From: Sphingomonas guangdongensis
GTDB lineage: Bacteria > Pseudomonadota > Alphaproteobacteria > Sphingomonadales > Sphingomonadaceae
Reading direction: 5' to 3'
DNA: 64,000 bases
Assembly (NCBI RefSeq): GCF_900199185.1
Contig: NZ_OBMI01000002.1
Coordinates: 62,001-126,000, forward strand
In this document: positions 60,812 to 64,000 of the stretch, one piece after another
How the letters are laid out: every line of letters begins with the position of its first letter
Numbering within the stretch: position 1 is the first letter of the stretch
Position numbers and translations under genes: made by a program
The notes under the pieces: generated by a model
Databases searched by the model: none
Told to the model about the DNA's origin: nothing
The model's input: only the letters and a program-made list of their open reading frames with translations

Positions 60812-61666
60812 ATGAAGCTCTGCCGCTACGGCGCGCCCGGTGCCGAGAAGCCCGGCATGATCGATGCCGACGGGCGCATCCGTGACCTCTCCAACTACCT
60901 GGCCGACATCGATGCGCGCACGCTCGCGCCGGAAACGCTGGCGACGCTCGCCGGGGTTGACCCGGCGGCGCTGTCGCTGGTCGCCGACGGCGTGCGCTAC
61001 GGTCCACCGGTCGCCGGCACGCGCCAGTTCGTGGCGATCGGGCTCAACTATGCCGATCACGCCGCGGAGGCGAACCTGCCGGTACCGGCCGAGCCGGTCG
61101 TGTTCAGCAAGTGGGTGAGCTGCATCGGCGGTCCGAACGACCCGGTCACCATCCCGCAAGGATCAGAGAAGAGCGACTGGGAGGTGGAGCTCGGCGTTGT
61201 CATCGGCACTGCTGCGTCCTACGTCAGCGAAGCCGACGCGCTCCGCCATGTCGCGGGCTACTGCGTGGTCAACGACGTGTCGGAGCGCCAGTGGCAGCTC
61301 GAGCGCGGTCCGACCTGGGACAAGGGCAAGGGTTTCCCCGGCTTCGGTCCGGTGGGGCCATGGCTGGTGACCGCAGACGAGGTCGGCGACCCGCAGGCGC
61401 TCCGGCTCTGGCTGGACGTCAACGGCGAGCGCCAGCAGGACGGATCGACCGCGACGATGATCTTCTCCGTCGCGCAGATCATCGCCTACCTGTCGCAGAT
61501 CATGACGCTGCTGCCCGGCGACATCGTCACCACCGGCACGCCGCCGGGCGTCGGCATGGGACAGAAGCCGAGCCCCCGCTTCCTCAAGGACGGCGACGTG
61601 GTGACGCTCGGCATCGACGGGCTGGGGCAGCAGCGCCAGACCTTCGTCGCCGCACCCGTGGCGTGA
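60812..61666 (+). CDS. Fumarylacetoacetate hydrolase-family protein
   Basis: A 284-aa enzyme with the FAH fold: FVAIGLNYADHAAEAN, the metal-binding SDWEVELGVVIG (Glu-x-Glu), YCVVNDVSER, TWDKGKGFPGFGPVGPW and TGTPPGVGMG. The close pattern is the 2,4-diketo-3-deoxy-L-fuconate hydrolase/ureidoglycolate-lyase-like subgroup, which cleaves C-C bonds in diketo sugar acids. The exact substrate is open. It is separate from the sugar-acid locus at 22-31 kb; it lies 38 bp after the DUF1206 gene, with GAGGA upstream. Confidence 0.88.
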   Translation: MKLCRYGAPGAEKPGMIDADGRIRDLSNYLADIDARTLAPETLATLAGVDPAALSLVADGVRYGPPVAGTRQFVAIGLNYADHAAEANLPVPAEPVVFSKWVSCIGGPNDPVTIPQGSEKSDWEVELGVVIGTAASYVSEADALRHVAGYCVVNDVSERQWQLERGPTWDKGKGFPGFGPVGPWLVTADEVGDPQALRLWLDVNGERQQDGSTATMIFSVAQIIAYLSQIMTLLPGDIVTTGTPPGVGMGQKPSPRFLKDGDVVTLGIDGLGQQRQTFVAAPVA

Positions 61667-61703
61667 GCCGGCGTGCGGCGGCGCGGCAGCAGCCGACCCC
61701 GCC

Positions 61704-62183
61704 CTAGCCGCCGATCGAGAGGACGCTCTCCGACCCTCCGGCGCCGCCGCGGCTCGACAGCCGAAAGGACTTGCCCTCGTCGGTCGTGCCGGTCAGCGCG
61801 GCGCCGTTCGTCGTCAGCGTATAGCCCTTGCCGGCCAGCCGGCCGCGAAAGTGCTCGAGCACCGCGCCCGGGGCGACCGGGCTGCTGAACCGCACCTCCA
61901 CCGCCTCCTTCTCACCGCGATCGACGACGTTGAGGTTGCGGATCTTCGATCCCTCGGGCAGGCGCACGCCGTCGATGTCGAAATTGCCGGCGTCCAGCTG
62001 GATCTTGGGCAGGTCGATCGCGCCGGAGAAGCCGGGTGCCTTGATCGCGATGGTGCCGTCCCTTGATCCCATCTCCGCGCTGAAGCTGTTGTCGGCGCCG
62101 GTGATCGAGATCGCGGTACCCTCCTTCGCGCCGTCGCCGCAGGCGGCGAGCAGGAGGACGGGGATCAGGGCAAACGCGCGCAT
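61704..62183 (-). CDS. Small lipoprotein of unknown function
   Basis: A 159-aa protein with a lipobox LLLAAC (Cys14). A beta-rich body follows (ISITGADNSFSAEMGSRDGT; IDGVRLPEGSKIRNLNVVD; RLAGKGYTLTTNGAALTG), with a Ser/Gly-rich end. I recognise no named family. GGAGAG precedes ATG 62183. It is divergent from ppc, 44 bp apart, and convergent with the FAH gene. Confidence 0.75.
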   Translation of the reverse strand: MRAFALIPVLLLAACGDGAKEGTAISITGADNSFSAEMGSRDGTIAIKAPGFSGAIDLPKIQLDAGNFDIDGVRLPEGSKIRNLNVVDRGEKEAVEVRFSSPVAPGAVLEHFRGRLAGKGYTLTTNGAALTGTTDEGKSFRLSSRGGAGGSESVLSIGG

Positions 62184-62227
62184 CGGCTCTCTCCGTGTTA
62201 CGTAGGTAACACACTTAGGAGTGCCGG

Positions 62228-64000
62228 ATGCCCTCGTCAACGCTTTCTCCGTTGACCGCCGCGGCGTGTGCGGTGCAGCAAAGGCTCATGGCCAGCCATC
62301 CCCCGATCGCCAACAATCCCGACGTGCGTTTCCTGGGCAAGCTGCTCGGCGACGTCATCCGCGCCTACGGCGGGGAGGCGCTGTTCAAGCGGATCGAGTA
62401 TATCCGCGCGACCTCCGTCGACCGTGCGCGCGGCGTCGCGGGGGCGGACGGGATCGATCGCGGGCTGGACCGCCTGTCGCTCGACGAGACGCTCGATTTC
62501 ACGCGCGGCTTCATGCTCTTCTCCATGCTCGCGAACCTGGCCGAGGATCGCCAGGGCGTCGCGGCGGAGCAGGGCGCCGATGTCGCGCACGCGCTGGAGC
62601 GGCTCGCCGCGGCGGGCGTCGATCGCGCCACCGCGGCGGCGCTGCTGGACGGTGCGCTGGTCGCGCCCGTTTTGACCGCGCACCCGACGGAGGTGCGGCG
62701 CAAGTCGATGATCGACCACCGCAACCGGATCGCCGAGCTGCTGTTGCTGAAGGATCGCGGGCTGGAGGAGACGGCCGAGGGCGACCAGATCGACGACGCC
62801 ATCCTGCGGCAGATCGCGCTGCTCTGGCAGACGCGGGTGCTGCGCCGCGAGCGGCTCTACGTCGCCGATGAAGTGGATACCGCGCTCAGCTACCTGCGCG
62901 ACGTGTTCCTCCCCGCGCTGCCGGCGCTCTATGCGCGCTGGGACCGGGCGTTTGGCGCGCGCGTCCCCGCCTTTCTGCGGCCGGGCACGTGGATTGGCGG
63001 CGACCGCGACGGCAATCCGAACGTCGATGCGGCCTCACTCCGCCTGGCGCTCGCCCGCGCGGGCGAGGCGGTGATCGGCCATTACCTGGAGCAGGTTCAC
63101 GCGCTCGGCGCCGAGCTGTCGATTTCGACCGAGCATGTCGCGGTCGGCGACGCGGTCCAGGCGCTCGCGGCGGCGAGCGGGGACGCGGCCGCGAGCCGCG
63201 CCGACGAACCCTATCGCCGCGCGCTCTCCGGGATCTACGCGCGGCTCGCCGCCACCCACCTCAAGATCACCGGCAAGCCCGCGCCGCGCCCGGGCGCGCT
63301 GAGCGGCGAGCCTTACCCCGACCCAGCGGCGCTCCGGGCCGACCTCGCCCAGCTTGCGCACGGCCTGTCGGGCGAGTCGCACGGGCCGCTCTCCAGCGGC
63401 GGTGCGCTCGGCCGGCTGATCCGGGCGGTGGAGGTGTTCGGGTTCCATCTGGCGACGCTCGACCTGCGGCAGAACAGCGCGGTGCACGAGCGGGTGGTGG
63501 CGGAACTGCTGAAGGCCGGGGGCGCGTGCGACGACTATCTCGCGCTCGACGAGGAGGCGCGGGTCGCCCTGCTGCGCCGGGAACTCGCCAGCCCGCGTCC
63601 GCTGACCAGCCCCTACGCCGCCTATTCGGAGGAGACCGCGTCCGAGCTCGCGATCGTGCGCGCGGTCGCCGACGGGCACCGCACCTACGGCCGCGCGGCG
63701 ATTATCAACTACATCGTGTCCATGGCGCAGTCGGTGTCGGACCTGCTGGAGGTCCACCTGCTGCTGAAGGAAGCGGGGCTGTACCGCGGCGGCGACACGC
63801 CGGAGGCCGACATTATGGCCATTCCGCTGTTCGAGACGGTCGCCGACCTGGAGCGCGCGCCCGGAATTATGAGCGCCTGGTTCGCGCTGCCGGAGGTCGC
63901 CGCGATTTCGTGCACGCGCGGCGTGCAGGAGGTCATGATCGGCTACTCCGATTCCAACAAGGACGGCGGTTACCTGACCTCCACCTGGCAGCTGTCGAAG
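62228..64000 (+). CDS. ppc: Phosphoenolpyruvate carboxylase (5' part; cut by window end)
   Basis: The first 591 codons of an enzyme of usually about 900 aa that carboxylates phosphoenolpyruvate to oxaloacetate. The catalytic histidine is His152 in LTAHPTEVRRKSM. GTWIGGDRDGNPNV, VFGFHLATLDLRQNS and VMIGYSDSNKDGGYL follow in the usual order. ATG 62228 is supported by AGGAG 6 nt upstream; ATG 62288 is in frame but lacks this. The reading frame is open to the last base of the window. Confidence 0.96.
   Translation, partial: MPSSTLSPLTAAACAVQQRLMASHPPIANNPDVRFLGKLLGDVIRAYGGEALFKRIEYIRATSVDRARGVAGADGIDRGLDRLSLDETLDFTRGFMLFSMLANLAEDRQGVAAEQGADVAHALERLAAAGVDRATAAALLDGALVAPVLTAHPTEVRRKSMIDHRNRIAELLLLKDRGLEETAEGDQIDDAILRQIALLWQTRVLRRERLYVADEVDTALSYLRDVFLPALPALYARWDRAFGARVPAFLRPGTWIGGDRDGNPNVDAASLRLALARAGEAVIGHYLEQVHALGAELSISTEHVAVGDAVQALAAASGDAAASRADEPYRRALSGIYARLAATHLKITGKPAPRPGALSGEPYPDPAALRADLAQLAHGLSGESHGPLSSGGALGRLIRAVEVFGFHLATLDLRQNSAVHERVVAELLKAGGACDDYLALDEEARVALLRRELASPRPLTSPYAAYSEETASELAIVRAVADGHRTYGRAAIINYIVSMAQSVSDLLEVHLLLKEAGLYRGGDTPEADIMAIPLFETVADLERAPGIMSAWFALPEVAAISCTRGVQEVMIGYSDSNKDGGYLTSTWQLSK

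Noticed and set aside
1..64000. tRNA, rRNA, CRISPR arrays, insertion sequences, integrases and attachment sites
   Set aside because: None was recognised on reading; there are no regular repeat-spacer series, no transposase motifs and no tRNA-like cloverleaf with a conserved TTCRA arm beside the T3SS region.

Overview
The window looks like a chromosomal stretch of a high-GC alphaproteobacterium, most likely a sphingomonad (Sphingomonas or a close relative). The reasons are the large TonB-dependent receptors with DIVVTG-type TonB boxes, the dense plant-glycan and sugar-acid catabolism, and the GC-rich codon use. This placement rests on gene content and is an inference; no rRNA or tRNA gene was recognised.

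1-31.4 kb is carbon metabolism. A gluconate module (GntP-type permease end, GntR regulator, gluconokinase) is followed by a large pectate-lyase-fold/beta-propeller protein and a TonB receptor. Next come a Gfo/Idh/MocA oxidoreductase, a second FecA-like TonB receptor, a secreted PI-PLC overlapping an acid phosphatase, a serine hydrolase, an aldo/keto reductase and a YciF-like protein. A pentose-phosphate operon (rpiA-tkt-tal-gnd-HAD phosphatase) runs from 16.8 to 22.7 kb. From 22.7 to 31.4 kb lies a pentose/arabinan locus: FadR-type regulator, FAH-fold AraD1 protein, IlvD/Edd sugar-acid dehydratase, GH51 arabinofuranosidase, FucP-type transporter, GH43 enzyme and an esterase. Its two divergent promoter regions share an 11-bp identical element.

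31.5-52.9 kb is a complete non-flagellar type III secretion system (T3SS) in two divergent operons. The leftward operon is transglycosylase-sctV-C-D-F-I-J-K-L-N-O-P. The rightward operon is sctU-fliO-like-sctQ-R-S-T-LuxR-type regulator-unknown secreted protein. Many of its genes overlap by 4 bp. A FliO-like gene inside such an operon is unusual. Left of the sctP end lie two DUF6683-like paralogs, a helical protein that may be exported, and a two-gene unit ending in a degenerate DUF1521 protein.

53.2-59.9 kb holds accessory genes. A segment with less extreme base composition (unknown protein, VOC protein, hairpins) is followed by a gene series that reads like two toxin-immunity pairs: lipase plus ankyrin-like lipoprotein, and PD-(D/E)XK-like protein plus a cytoplasmic partner. 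After these comes a convergent DUF1521 protein with an intact GDPHV self-cleavage motif, as in the rhizobial type III effector NopE1. A dyad-like element (CTCCRCGTTTCG core) recurs upstream of the lipase gene, the DUF1521 gene and the 33.9/34.2-kb divergent pair. This suggests these dispersed genes form one regulon, probably that of the T3SS. No translocon, gatekeeper or class I chaperone was recognised.

60-64 kb returns to housekeeping: DUF1206 membrane protein, FAH-family hydrolase, small lipoprotein and the first 591 codons of phosphoenolpyruvate carboxylase.
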